The notes beneath the pieces are model-generated. The model did no database searches, was not told where the DNA came from, and worked only from the letters and a program-made list of their open reading frames with translations. From positions 1,087,001-1,151,000 of the forward strand of contig NZ_CP102409.1 of NCBI RefSeq assembly GCF_024628725.1: DNA of 64,000 nucleotides, written 5' to 3'. Below, one piece after another: positions 35,878 through 42,882 of the stretch. Position 1 is the first letter of the stretch. The number at the start of each line of letters is the position of its first letter. The translations under genes and the position numbers were made by a program. Source of the DNA: Ruegeria sp. YS9. GTDB taxonomy: Bacteria > Pseudomonadota > Alphaproteobacteria > Rhodobacterales > Rhodobacteraceae.

Positions 35878-37773
35878 ATGGTTGCGGATCGCTCTCTTCC
35901 GACGATTGGGATGCTGTGGATGGAAGGCAGCCTGAGCTTTCTGGAGCAGATGTGCATGCTGTCCTTCGTGGAATGTGGGCACAGGGTCGTTTTGTTCCAC
36001 TATGGGCAAGTCGACAACGTTCCGGATGGTATCGAACTGGTGTCGGCAAACGAAATCCACGAGCCCAAGCAGTTCATCGTAAACAACCAGTTCAAGACGC
36101 CCGTGCCCCAATCCGATATCTTCAGATTGCATCTGATGAAGAAAACGGACTTTCTGTGGTGCGACACGGATGTGTTGGCGCTTGCCCCGATACCAAGGGC
36201 AGATCATGTCTTTGGGTATTTCAACCGTGATACCATCTGCAATGCCGTCATGCGGCTGCCATCCGACAGCCCCACGTTGAATGCGTATTCCGAATACTGC
36301 CAGGATCCCTATCCGATCCGCCCCTGGGTTGAAGGTGAAGAACGGGAAGAACTGGAACGCCAGAAACGCGCGGGTGAATTGCCGCATGCGTCAGATCAGG
36401 AACACAGCGTCTACGGCCCCGGTGTCATGACGTGGTTTCTGCGCCACCACGACGAACTGAAACATGCCAGCCCCATACCGGTCTTTTATCCTTTGCCTTT
36501 CAGACGGGCAGGACAAGCCAATGACATTCACGTCCGAGAGTTCAGGGACACGTATATCAAAGAGGAAACGCTTGCCGTACATCTGTGGGGGCGTCGGATG
36601 CGATGGTGGATTGCAAACGGTATCAAGCGGCATTCGTTTCTGGACCGACGTCTGCGGAACCTGGGTGTGCGACCCGGCGACGCGCCTTTGCCACGCCACG
36701 GCCGAGGGGGCCTGAAACCGGTGGAGTTTCCGGCAAACCTGCCCACGTTGCGCGCAACGACCGAAGAAATCCACGACGCCACCGACGGCGTTGTTTCCGT
36801 TGCTCTGCTCTCTGACCGGGAAGACTATCTCAAGGCGGCGCAGGCTGATCTCGACGCGATTGCAACTGACAACCTGTACGGTGCCAACACCCCGCCACGC
36901 GTCGGTTTTTCGCGCGGTTGGGAACATTACGGCAGTGGCTCTGCACGGCTGAATGCGCTTGGCATGTCTCTGTACAATTATGCGGATAGCCATCGGTCTT
37001 TGCCTGACCTGCGCGCGCCAAAGACATTCGCCGAAAAACTGGTGGTCATGAAGCTGTTTGGCGAAGTCCCCGATGCGTTGATCTCTGACCGGTCCAAATA
37101 CGTGGGCAGCGCCTCGGAACTGCTTGCCTGCCCACAGCGCATGTGGGAGGCGCATATTCCGGCATTGCCCGAAACACTCGACCTCGGGCCAGGCCAGTAT
37201 TGGTTGAAAGGAACGATGAGTCCTGGTCACAAGCTGGCCCTGTCGTTTCCGCTGGATGGCACGCAGCGCGACGATGCCAACCAGAAACTGGCCGCGTGGC
37301 ACAAGACGAAAACGCCCGAAGGGTTCTGGACAGGCGAATGGTGGCGTGCCACGCAGAAGCCCCTCTATTACATCGAAGAAGACTTGTCCGCCGGGGATCG
37401 ACAGGCCGGCACCTGGAAATTCTGGGTGATCGCCGGACGCGTGCAGCTGGTGCAGGTTGACCGTGACCGGGGGCGTGGGCGTATCCAGATGCTCCATGAT
37501 CGCGACTACGATTACCTTGCAGATGAGTTGTATTCACCAACCAGCAACACCGTCGAACCCCGACCCGAGCGCTTTGAAGACATGATCCGGATCGCTGAAA
37601 CCCTGGGGCAAGACCTTGAATGCGCCTGCATAGAGCTTCTCCCGGCCGGTGACAGGATTTGCTTGGGCGACATCATGTTGGCGCCGGTGTCGGGCAAGCA
37701 CAAGATACGGTCGGATGCGCTGGATCTGCGTCTGGGTGCTGCGTGGACCGGAACTCGGCTGTTTCCCGGCTGA
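35878..37773 (+). CDS. GT32-like glycosyltransferase fused to a TupA-type ATP-grasp domain
   Basis: A 631-aa two-domain protein. Residues ~8-270 resemble the GT32/capsular GT group: SFLEQMCMLSFVECGHRVVLFHYG, QSDIFRLHLMKKTDFLWCDTDVLAL with the DTD motif at 96-98, and SDQEHSVYGPGVMTWFL. Residues ~380-631 match TupA-like ATP-grasp enzymes: KTFAEKLVVMKLFGEVPDALISDRSKYV, YWLKGTMSPGHKLALSF, YYIEEDL, WKFWVIAGRVQLVQVDRDRGRG, and GDRICLGDIMLAPVSGKHK. ATP-grasp enzymes join a carboxylate to an amine, so the protein may add a sugar and then an amino acid or peptide. GGAG precedes the ATG. Confidence 0.75.
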   Translation: MVADRSLPTIGMLWMEGSLSFLEQMCMLSFVECGHRVVLFHYGQVDNVPDGIELVSANEIHEPKQFIVNNQFKTPVPQSDIFRLHLMKKTDFLWCDTDVLALAPIPRADHVFGYFNRDTICNAVMRLPSDSPTLNAYSEYCQDPYPIRPWVEGEEREELERQKRAGELPHASDQEHSVYGPGVMTWFLRHHDELKHASPIPVFYPLPFRRAGQANDIHVREFRDTYIKEETLAVHLWGRRMRWWIANGIKRHSFLDRRLRNLGVRPGDAPLPRHGRGGLKPVEFPANLPTLRATTEEIHDATDGVVSVALLSDREDYLKAAQADLDAIATDNLYGANTPPRVGFSRGWEHYGSGSARLNALGMSLYNYADSHRSLPDLRAPKTFAEKLVVMKLFGEVPDALISDRSKYVGSASELLACPQRMWEAHIPALPETLDLGPGQYWLKGTMSPGHKLALSFPLDGTQRDDANQKLAAWHKTKTPEGFWTGEWWRATQKPLYYIEEDLSAGDRQAGTWKFWVIAGRVQLVQVDRDRGRGRIQMLHDRDYDYLADELYSPTSNTVEPRPERFEDMIRIAETLGQDLECACIELLPAGDRICLGDIMLAPVSGKHKIRSDALDLRLGAAWTGTRLFPG

Positions 37774-37822
37774 GGCTGGACGATCCCCTGGTATTTCATG
37801 CCGCCGGAACAGGCGGCAGGGC

Positions 37823-38125
37823 CTATTCGACTGCGATTTCCTGGCGCAGTTTTCCTGTTGTTTTGTCAAAGATCAGAATGCGATTGTCATCGGTTGCGAC
37901 GGCATACCAGTTCGACCCGATGGTCAGGGCCTGCGCCCGGGCGCCGTCGGGCAGCTCGATCTGATCCGGCAAGGTGGGGGTGCGGTCCGATAGGCGGATG
38001 ACAATCAGGGCGAATGTCACTAGAACCCCGCCAATCATCACCGCGGTCAACAGCATGACCATCCGCCGCAGCAGTCGCAGTTGCGGAGTTTCCTGCGGTT
38101 CTTGAGGTTCGGAAGGGACAGTCAT
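37823..38125 (-). CDS. DUF6476-like small membrane protein
   Basis: A 100-aa protein with one membrane anchor (RRMVMLLTAVMIGGVLVTFALIVIRL, ~20-45) and a short periplasmic C-terminal domain (GARAQALTIGSNWYAVATDDNRILIFDKTTGKLRQEIAV). It is a conserved hypothetical found next to rluD in Rhodobacterales, as far as I recognise it. The ATG at 38125 overlaps the divergent rluD start by 2 bp; a GTG at 38131 is also possible. Confidence 0.65.
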   Translation of the reverse strand: MTVPSEPQEPQETPQLRLLRRMVMLLTAVMIGGVLVTFALIVIRLSDRTPTLPDQIELPDGARAQALTIGSNWYAVATDDNRILIFDKTTGKLRQEIAVE

Positions 38126-39158
38126 GGGCACCCGCCAGATTGAGTTTCACATCGCGGCCGATCCGCCGCCTCGCCTTGATAAGGCGCTTTCCCGGGATGT
38201 GCCAGACGGGGAAAACCTGTCGCGCACCCGGCTGGCGCGCCTGATCGAAGAAGGGGCGGTTCAGATCGACGGTGCCGAGACTCGCGATCCCAAGGCCAAG
38301 GTGGTCGAAGGGGCGCGGGTCACGATTGTCGTTGCCGAGGCCGAAGACAGCCATATCGGCCCCGAGGACATCCCGCTCGAGGTCGTATTCGAGGATGCGG
38401 ACGTAATCGTCGTCAACAAACCCGCAGGCATGGTCGTACACCCTGCGCCGGGATCACCCAGCGGTACTCTGGTGAATGCTTTGCTCCACCATTGCGGAGA
38501 CGATCTGTCGGGCGTCGGCGGGGTGAAACGCCCCGGTATCGTGCATCGCATCGACAAGGAAACAAGTGGCCTTCTGGTGGTCGCGAAATCAGATGCGGCG
38601 CATCACGGTCTGGCCGCGCAGTTCGCGGCGCATAGCGTCGAACGGTATTACCGCGCGGTGTGTTACGGGGTGCCGGATGCCAACGATCCTCGTTTGCGCG
38701 GTGTCAAAGGGATCAGCTTTGAACCCGGCAACATCATGCGCGTGACAACGCAACTTGCGCGGCACAAGACCGACCGTCAGAGACAGGCGGTTCTGTTCCA
38801 CGGTGGGCGCCATGCCGTGACGCGTGCGCGTGTTGTCGAAACCTTTGGAACTCCGGCGGGTCTTGCCCTGATCGAATGCTGGCTTGAAACGGGCCGAACC
38901 CATCAGATTCGGGTTCATATGGCCCACGCGGGACACGGGCTGGTGGGCGACCCGGTTTATGGCGGCAAACGCAAGCTGTCCGCCAAGGCCTTTTCCGCCG
39001 CCGCCGCGGGTTCTGTAAGCGCTTTTCCCCGTCAGGCGCTTCATGCCGCCGTTTTGGGGTTCGAGCACCCTGTCACCGGTGAATCCCTGCGGTTCGAGGC
39101 CGATTTGCCGCAAGATATGCAATGCCTTGTCGAACGTCTGCGCACACCGCTGTCATAA
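38124..39158 (+). CDS. rluD: RluA-family 23S rRNA pseudouridine synthase
   Basis: A 344-aa pseudouridine synthase with an N-terminal S4 RNA-binding domain (RLDKALSRDVPDGENLSRTRLARLIEEGAVQIDG) and the catalytic domain with the nucleophilic Asp in GIVHRIDKETSGLLVVAKS, then ALIECWLETGRTHQIRVHMAHAGHGLVGDPVYGG. The RluA/RluC/RluD types cannot be told apart by motif alone; location next to rpoH favours RluD, which modifies helix 69. GGAAGGGA is 5 nt before the ATG. Confidence 0.88.
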   Translation: MGTRQIEFHIAADPPPRLDKALSRDVPDGENLSRTRLARLIEEGAVQIDGAETRDPKAKVVEGARVTIVVAEAEDSHIGPEDIPLEVVFEDADVIVVNKPAGMVVHPAPGSPSGTLVNALLHHCGDDLSGVGGVKRPGIVHRIDKETSGLLVVAKSDAAHHGLAAQFAAHSVERYYRAVCYGVPDANDPRLRGVKGISFEPGNIMRVTTQLARHKTDRQRQAVLFHGGRHAVTRARVVETFGTPAGLALIECWLETGRTHQIRVHMAHAGHGLVGDPVYGGKRKLSAKAFSAAAAGSVSAFPRQALHAAVLGFEHPVTGESLRFEADLPQDMQCLVERLRTPLS

Positions 39159-39162
39159 TTAG

Positions 39163-39190
39163 CAAAGTCCTGTGAATAGGGGCTTTTTAC
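39163..39190 (+). terminator. Possible weak terminator after rluD
   Basis: AAGTCCT and AGGGGCTT can form a short imperfect stem around GTGAAT, followed by TTTTT. It lies within 10 bp of the rluD stop. The stem includes a G-T pair and a bulge, so strength is doubtful. Confidence 0.35.
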
Positions 39191-39233
39191 CTTTCCTTAA
39201 CGCAAGATTAATTCCAGACTGTTAGCAGCACCT

Positions 39234-39262
39234 CTTGAATGGGAAGGGTTCCTTACCCATAT
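39234..39262 (+). promoter_or_regulatory. Heat-shock (sigma-32)-type promoter of rpoH
   Basis: CTTGAA (39234-39239) and CCCATAT (39256-39262) are separated by 16 bp; counted as CTTG-N18-CCCATAT it fits the alphaproteobacterial sigma-32 pattern. It is 42 bp upstream of the rpoH ATG, which would make rpoH autoregulated, as known in Caulobacter. Confidence 0.55.
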
Positions 39263-39303
39263 CCTATGTTAAATACCTAAACATTTGTCGGAGGGACACA
39301 ATA

Positions 39304-40200
39304 ATGGCAAACTACGCAAATCTTCCCGCACCGACGCCCGAGGGCGGCCTGAATCGCTATATGCAGGAAATCCGCAAGTTTCCTCTGCTGGAGCCGGAAG
39401 AAGAATACATGCTGGCCAAGCGCTGGGTCGAAGAGCAGGACACTGAAGCCGCGCACAAGATGGTGACATCTCACCTGCGTCTGGCGGCCAAGATCGCCAT
39501 GGGCTATCGCGGCTATGGACTGCCGCAGGCCGAAGTGATTTCCGAGGCCAATGTGGGCCTGATGCAGGCGGTCAAACGGTTTGACCCTGAAAAAGGCTTT
39601 CGTCTGGCGACCTATGCCATGTGGTGGATACGTGCCTCGATCCAGGAATACATCCTGCGGTCCTGGTCTCTGGTTAAACTGGGCACGACCTCGGCGCAGA
39701 AGAAACTGTTCTTCAATCTGCGCAAGGCCAAGGCCCGTATCGGCGCATTGGAAGAGGGCGACCTGCGCCCGGAAAACGTCAAGCGGATCGCCACTGATCT
39801 GGGCGTGACCGAAGAAGAAGTGATCAGCATGAACCGCCGGATGTCCGGTGGCGATGCGTCCCTGAACGCCACGGTCGGGTCCGAAGGCGAAGGCACCATG
39901 CAATGGCAGGACTGGCTTGAGGATGAGGATGCCGATCAGGCCGGTGATTACGAAGCGCGCGATGAGTTGGAAGCGCGAAGGGAACTGTTGGCGGCGGCTT
40001 TGGATGTGCTGAATGATCGGGAAAAGGATATCCTGACCCAGCGCCGTTTGATGGATCAGCCTGTCACGCTCGAGGAATTGAGCACACAGTATAACGTAAG
40101 CCGCGAGCGCATTCGCCAGATCGAGGTGCGCGCATTCGAGAAACTGCAAAAGAAAATGCGGGATCTAGCGCGGGAAAAAGGCATGCTGGGCACCGCCTGA
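39304..40200 (+). CDS. rpoH: RNA polymerase sigma-32 (heat shock) factor
   Basis: RpoH directs RNA polymerase to chaperone and protease promoters under heat or oxidative stress. The 298-aa protein has sigma-70 regions 1.2 (LNRYMQEIRKFPLLEPEEEYMLAKRW), 2 (HLRLAAKIAMGYRGYGLPQAEVISEANVGLMQAVKRFDPEKGFRLATYAMWWIRASIQEYILRSW), the RpoH box QKKLFFNLRKAK and region 4 (LNDREKDILTQRRL; SRERIRQIEVRAFEKLQ). The ATG at 39304 has CGGAGGG correctly spaced; the frame extends upstream to 39235 without similarity. Confidence 0.96.
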   Translation: MANYANLPAPTPEGGLNRYMQEIRKFPLLEPEEEYMLAKRWVEEQDTEAAHKMVTSHLRLAAKIAMGYRGYGLPQAEVISEANVGLMQAVKRFDPEKGFRLATYAMWWIRASIQEYILRSWSLVKLGTTSAQKKLFFNLRKAKARIGALEEGDLRPENVKRIATDLGVTEEEVISMNRRMSGGDASLNATVGSEGEGTMQWQDWLEDEDADQAGDYEARDELEARRELLAAALDVLNDREKDILTQRRLMDQPVTLEELSTQYNVSRERIRQIEVRAFEKLQKKMRDLAREKGMLGTA

Positions 40201-40248
40201 CAGACTGGCCCTCGGGGCCGACCCTGTCGCGTTTACGCGAAGACAGAA

Positions 40249-40280
40249 AACGCTCTCTGAAGATCAGGGGGCGTTTTTTT
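40249..40280 (+). terminator. Intrinsic terminator of rpoH
   Basis: A 12-bp stem (AACGCTCTCTGA with TCAGGGGGCGTT, two G-T pairs) closes a 3-nt loop and is followed by seven T, 50 bp past the rpoH stop. Confidence 0.85.
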
Positions 40281-40444
40281 GCAAATGTTGGCAGCCACTG
40301 ACGCTGAGGCGCGAAAAAGTGGCTGAAGACCGGAAGCTGTGCTACGAGAAAGTACAGTTTTCTTCTTTGATATTGTGGCAGGTCAAGCCTTCGGGGACCC
40401 TTTGGATGCGCACAATCTGAAACAAGCCGAGTACGGAGGGCGCA

Positions 40445-41419
40445 ATGCAGAAACCGGTTCAATTTGGCGTATTGGGTGCCGCGAAATTTGCCCGCGAATA
40501 CATGGCCCCAGCGATACATGCCGCCAACGGGGCGCGCTTGGCCGGGCTGGCAACGTCCGATGCCGCAAAGGCCGAACCGTTCCAGTCTTTTTGCCCGGAT
40601 TTACACGTGTATGACAGCTATGATGCGTTGTTGGCAGACACCGGAATCGACGCAATCTACATCCCGTTGCCCAACCATATGCATGCGGAATGGAGCCTTA
40701 AGGCTTTGAAGGCTGGTAAGCATGTTCTGTGCGAAAAGCCCATGACCATGAAGGCGGATGAATTCGACGCGTTGATTCAAAAGCGGGATGAAAGCGGCCT
40801 GCAGGCCGCTGAGGCATACATGATCGTCCATCACCCTCAATGGCAACTTGCAAGGAAACTGATCGCTGATGGTGCCATCGGCAATTTGGTACATGTGACC
40901 GGTGCATTCAGTTTCGACAATCGCTCTGACACTCGGAACATTCGAAACCGTGCGGAAACGGGCGGCGGAGGATTGCGTGACATCGGGGTCTACGTGATCG
41001 GTGGAGCGCGCTTTGCAACCGGGCAAGAGCCTGTGTCAGTGCAGTCAGCGATCCGGTGGCAGGATGACATCGACATCTTTACCGAAATACGCGCGCAGTT
41101 CCCCGATTTCACCTATTCCAGCTATGTGTCCATACGGATGCATCCCCATCAGGAAATGGTGTTTCACGGCGAAGGTGGTTTGGTCCGTCTGACGACCCCG
41201 TTCAATGCACGTGTGTTCGGAGAGGCGCGGGCCGAACTGCACCGGCCGGGGCTTGAAGTTCAGGTCACTCGCTTCCCCGGAGCAGACCATTACAAGTTGC
41301 AGGTCGAGGCCTTCTGCCGTTCGATCCGGGACGGGGCGGAATATCCTTGTCCTTTGGAATTCTCACGCGGAACGCAAAAGGTGATTGATCGTGTATTCGA
41401 AGGTGCAGTTTCGCTGTAA
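40445..41419 (+). CDS. Gfo/Idh/MocA-family NAD(P)-dependent oxidoreductase
   Basis: A 324-aa sugar/cyclitol dehydrogenase-type protein. The N-terminal Rossmann domain starts VQFGVLGAAKFAREYMAPAI and includes IYIPLPNHMHAEWSLKALKAGKHVLCEKPMTM, the family lysine motif EKP. The C-terminal domain includes GGGLRDIGVYVIGGARFATGQEP with the DxGxYxI catalytic-type block. CGGAGGG precedes the ATG. Substrate not deducible; no sugar cluster adjoins it. Confidence 0.88.
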   Translation: MQKPVQFGVLGAAKFAREYMAPAIHAANGARLAGLATSDAAKAEPFQSFCPDLHVYDSYDALLADTGIDAIYIPLPNHMHAEWSLKALKAGKHVLCEKPMTMKADEFDALIQKRDESGLQAAEAYMIVHHPQWQLARKLIADGAIGNLVHVTGAFSFDNRSDTRNIRNRAETGGGGLRDIGVYVIGGARFATGQEPVSVQSAIRWQDDIDIFTEIRAQFPDFTYSSYVSIRMHPHQEMVFHGEGGLVRLTTPFNARVFGEARAELHRPGLEVQVTRFPGADHYKLQVEAFCRSIRDGAEYPCPLEFSRGTQKVIDRVFEGAVSL

Positions 41420-41477
41420 CTTGCGTTTCGGCCAACGGCTCAGCTATCCTGCATGTCACAATTTCAGGAGATGACAG

Positions 41478-41747
41478 ATGGCCGGAGGTTGGGCACGCGA
41501 CGGCGCTGTGAGCGAACAGATCGAAGCGTCGATCTCAGATGAACTGGCGCGGATGCAGGCGCAAAAGCGGCCCCAGGGCGAAAGCCTGACCCATTGTGCC
41601 GAATGCGAAGAACCCATACCGGAAAAGCGTCGCGTCGCGTTGCCGGGAGTAAAGCTGTGTCTGGATTGCCAGCAGGAACGGGACGGCGCGTTCAAGGCAC
41701 GTGGCGGAGTCAATCGGCGGGGGTCGAAAGACAGTCAGTTGAAGTGA
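41478..41747 (+). CDS. DksA/TraR-family C4 zinc-finger protein
   Basis: An 89-aa protein with the C4 zinc finger HCAECEEPIPEKRRVALPGVKLCLDCQQE typical of DksA/TraR/YbiI proteins. Its length and lack of the long coiled-coil match short TraR-like members rather than full DksA (~150 aa). TraR alone mimics DksA-ppGpp at RNA polymerase; whether this one does is unknown. AGGAG precedes the ATG. Confidence 0.85.
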   Translation: MAGGWARDGAVSEQIEASISDELARMQAQKRPQGESLTHCAECEEPIPEKRRVALPGVKLCLDCQQERDGAFKARGGVNRRGSKDSQLK

Positions 41748-41837
41748 TCTTGGGTATGGCTGCTATGAGCCCAAAGCGTCTAATGCTGCGATACGTATTA
41801 ACTGGCATGAAGCGACATATAGCTATCGCCGTACCAG

Positions 41838-42773
41838 TCATTTTTCGGCTTGTGATATGACCAGAAAGCGGTTTGCCGCGTCCTGCAAAAACAGATCCCG
41901 CAGGCTGTCGGTGAAGTATTTCACGATGCGGCGTGGATTGTCTGGCAGGTATCCAAGAACAATTTTCAACGGGTCGGTGGCCGGGTACAACGGCACCTCC
42001 AGGACGTTTTCGCCCGCGTAGGTCTCATGCGTTTTGGGGCGCATATGCAACAGCGAACAGCCTACGCCCATGCCAACCAGACTTCGAACCATTTCGAGCG
42101 TCGTTGCAGTGCAAACCACATGCGGAGTGACCTCGGCGGCCTGGAACATACGGCTGTAGTAGTCGCTGATCACAGGCTGATCGAGGAGAATCATGGGCTC
42201 GCCATCCAGCTCGGAAAGGGAGACGCTGCTTCTGGATGCAAACGCGTGCTGTTTTGGGACAAGAAGGTAGCCGGGCACTTCTATCAGGGTCTCAAAGGCC
42301 ACTTCCGGGGCCAAGCTTTCGGCAACACAAAGTATGACGTCGAAGTCACCGGACAGCAAACCGGCTTGGGCGGATTGGGTGTCACATTCGATGAACTTGA
42401 TATCGACACGTGGATTGTCCGCCAAAAGATTTTGCGCGATGGCAGGTAAAAAAGCTGGGGCAACAGGCGCGTAGTATCCCACCCGCAATGTGCCGATCAA
42501 TTGCGTACGCATCTCGGCGCCCTGGCTCATCAGTGCCTCGTATTCATCGAGCAGATGCCGGACACGGGCCATGATGATTTTCCCCGTGGATGTCGGCGCA
42601 ATCCCCTTGGACCGGTGTCTGATGGTGAGCTGCATCCCAAAGGCCTCTTCCACCTGGTTGACCGCAGCCAGCACGGCGGATGGCACCACGTGCATCTTCT
42701 TGGACGCCTCTGTCAGGCTGCCGCTTTCAGTGGCCTCCATGAAATATCGAAGGGCTTTCAGACTAATATCCAT
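41838..42773 (-). CDS. LysR-family transcriptional regulator
   Basis: A 311-aa LysR regulator with N-terminal winged HTH (SLKALRYFMEATESGSLTEASKKMHVVPSAVLAAVNQVEEAFGMQL) and a periplasmic-binding-like effector domain (IGTLRVGYYAPVAPAFLPAI..., DFDVILCVAESLAPEVAFE). It is divergent from the dimethylglycine-dehydrogenase-like gene with a 109-bp shared promoter region, so it very likely controls that gene. Confidence 0.88.
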   Translation of the reverse strand: MDISLKALRYFMEATESGSLTEASKKMHVVPSAVLAAVNQVEEAFGMQLTIRHRSKGIAPTSTGKIIMARVRHLLDEYEALMSQGAEMRTQLIGTLRVGYYAPVAPAFLPAIAQNLLADNPRVDIKFIECDTQSAQAGLLSGDFDVILCVAESLAPEVAFETLIEVPGYLLVPKQHAFASRSSVSLSELDGEPMILLDQPVISDYYSRMFQAAEVTPHVVCTATTLEMVRSLVGMGVGCSLLHMRPKTHETYAGENVLEVPLYPATDPLKIVLGYLPDNPRRIVKYFTDSLRDLFLQDAANRFLVISQAEK

Positions 42774-42852
42774 ACTCGCTCATAATTCACTATTTATGAT
42801 CTTTGTATTTCAAACATTCAGTTTTTCAAAAGATATAATCCGGCTGATACTA

Positions 42853-42874
42853 TCCAGAAATCTGAATTTCTGGA
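42853..42874 (+). promoter_or_regulatory. 9-bp perfect inverted repeat overlapping the Shine-Dalgarno
   Basis: TCCAGAAAT (42853-42861) and ATTTCTGGA (42866-42874) form a perfect dyad with CTGA between. The right arm includes the start of TGGAGG, the ribosome binding site of the gene at 42883. It could be a LysR operator on DNA or a hairpin that occludes translation in RNA. Confidence 0.5.
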
Positions 42875-42882
42875 GGTGGCTC

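Noticed and set aside
34660..36387. 575-codon minus-strand frame across the glycan cluster
   Set aside because: It spans three plus-strand genes with clear domains and intergenic spaces; no domain of its own.
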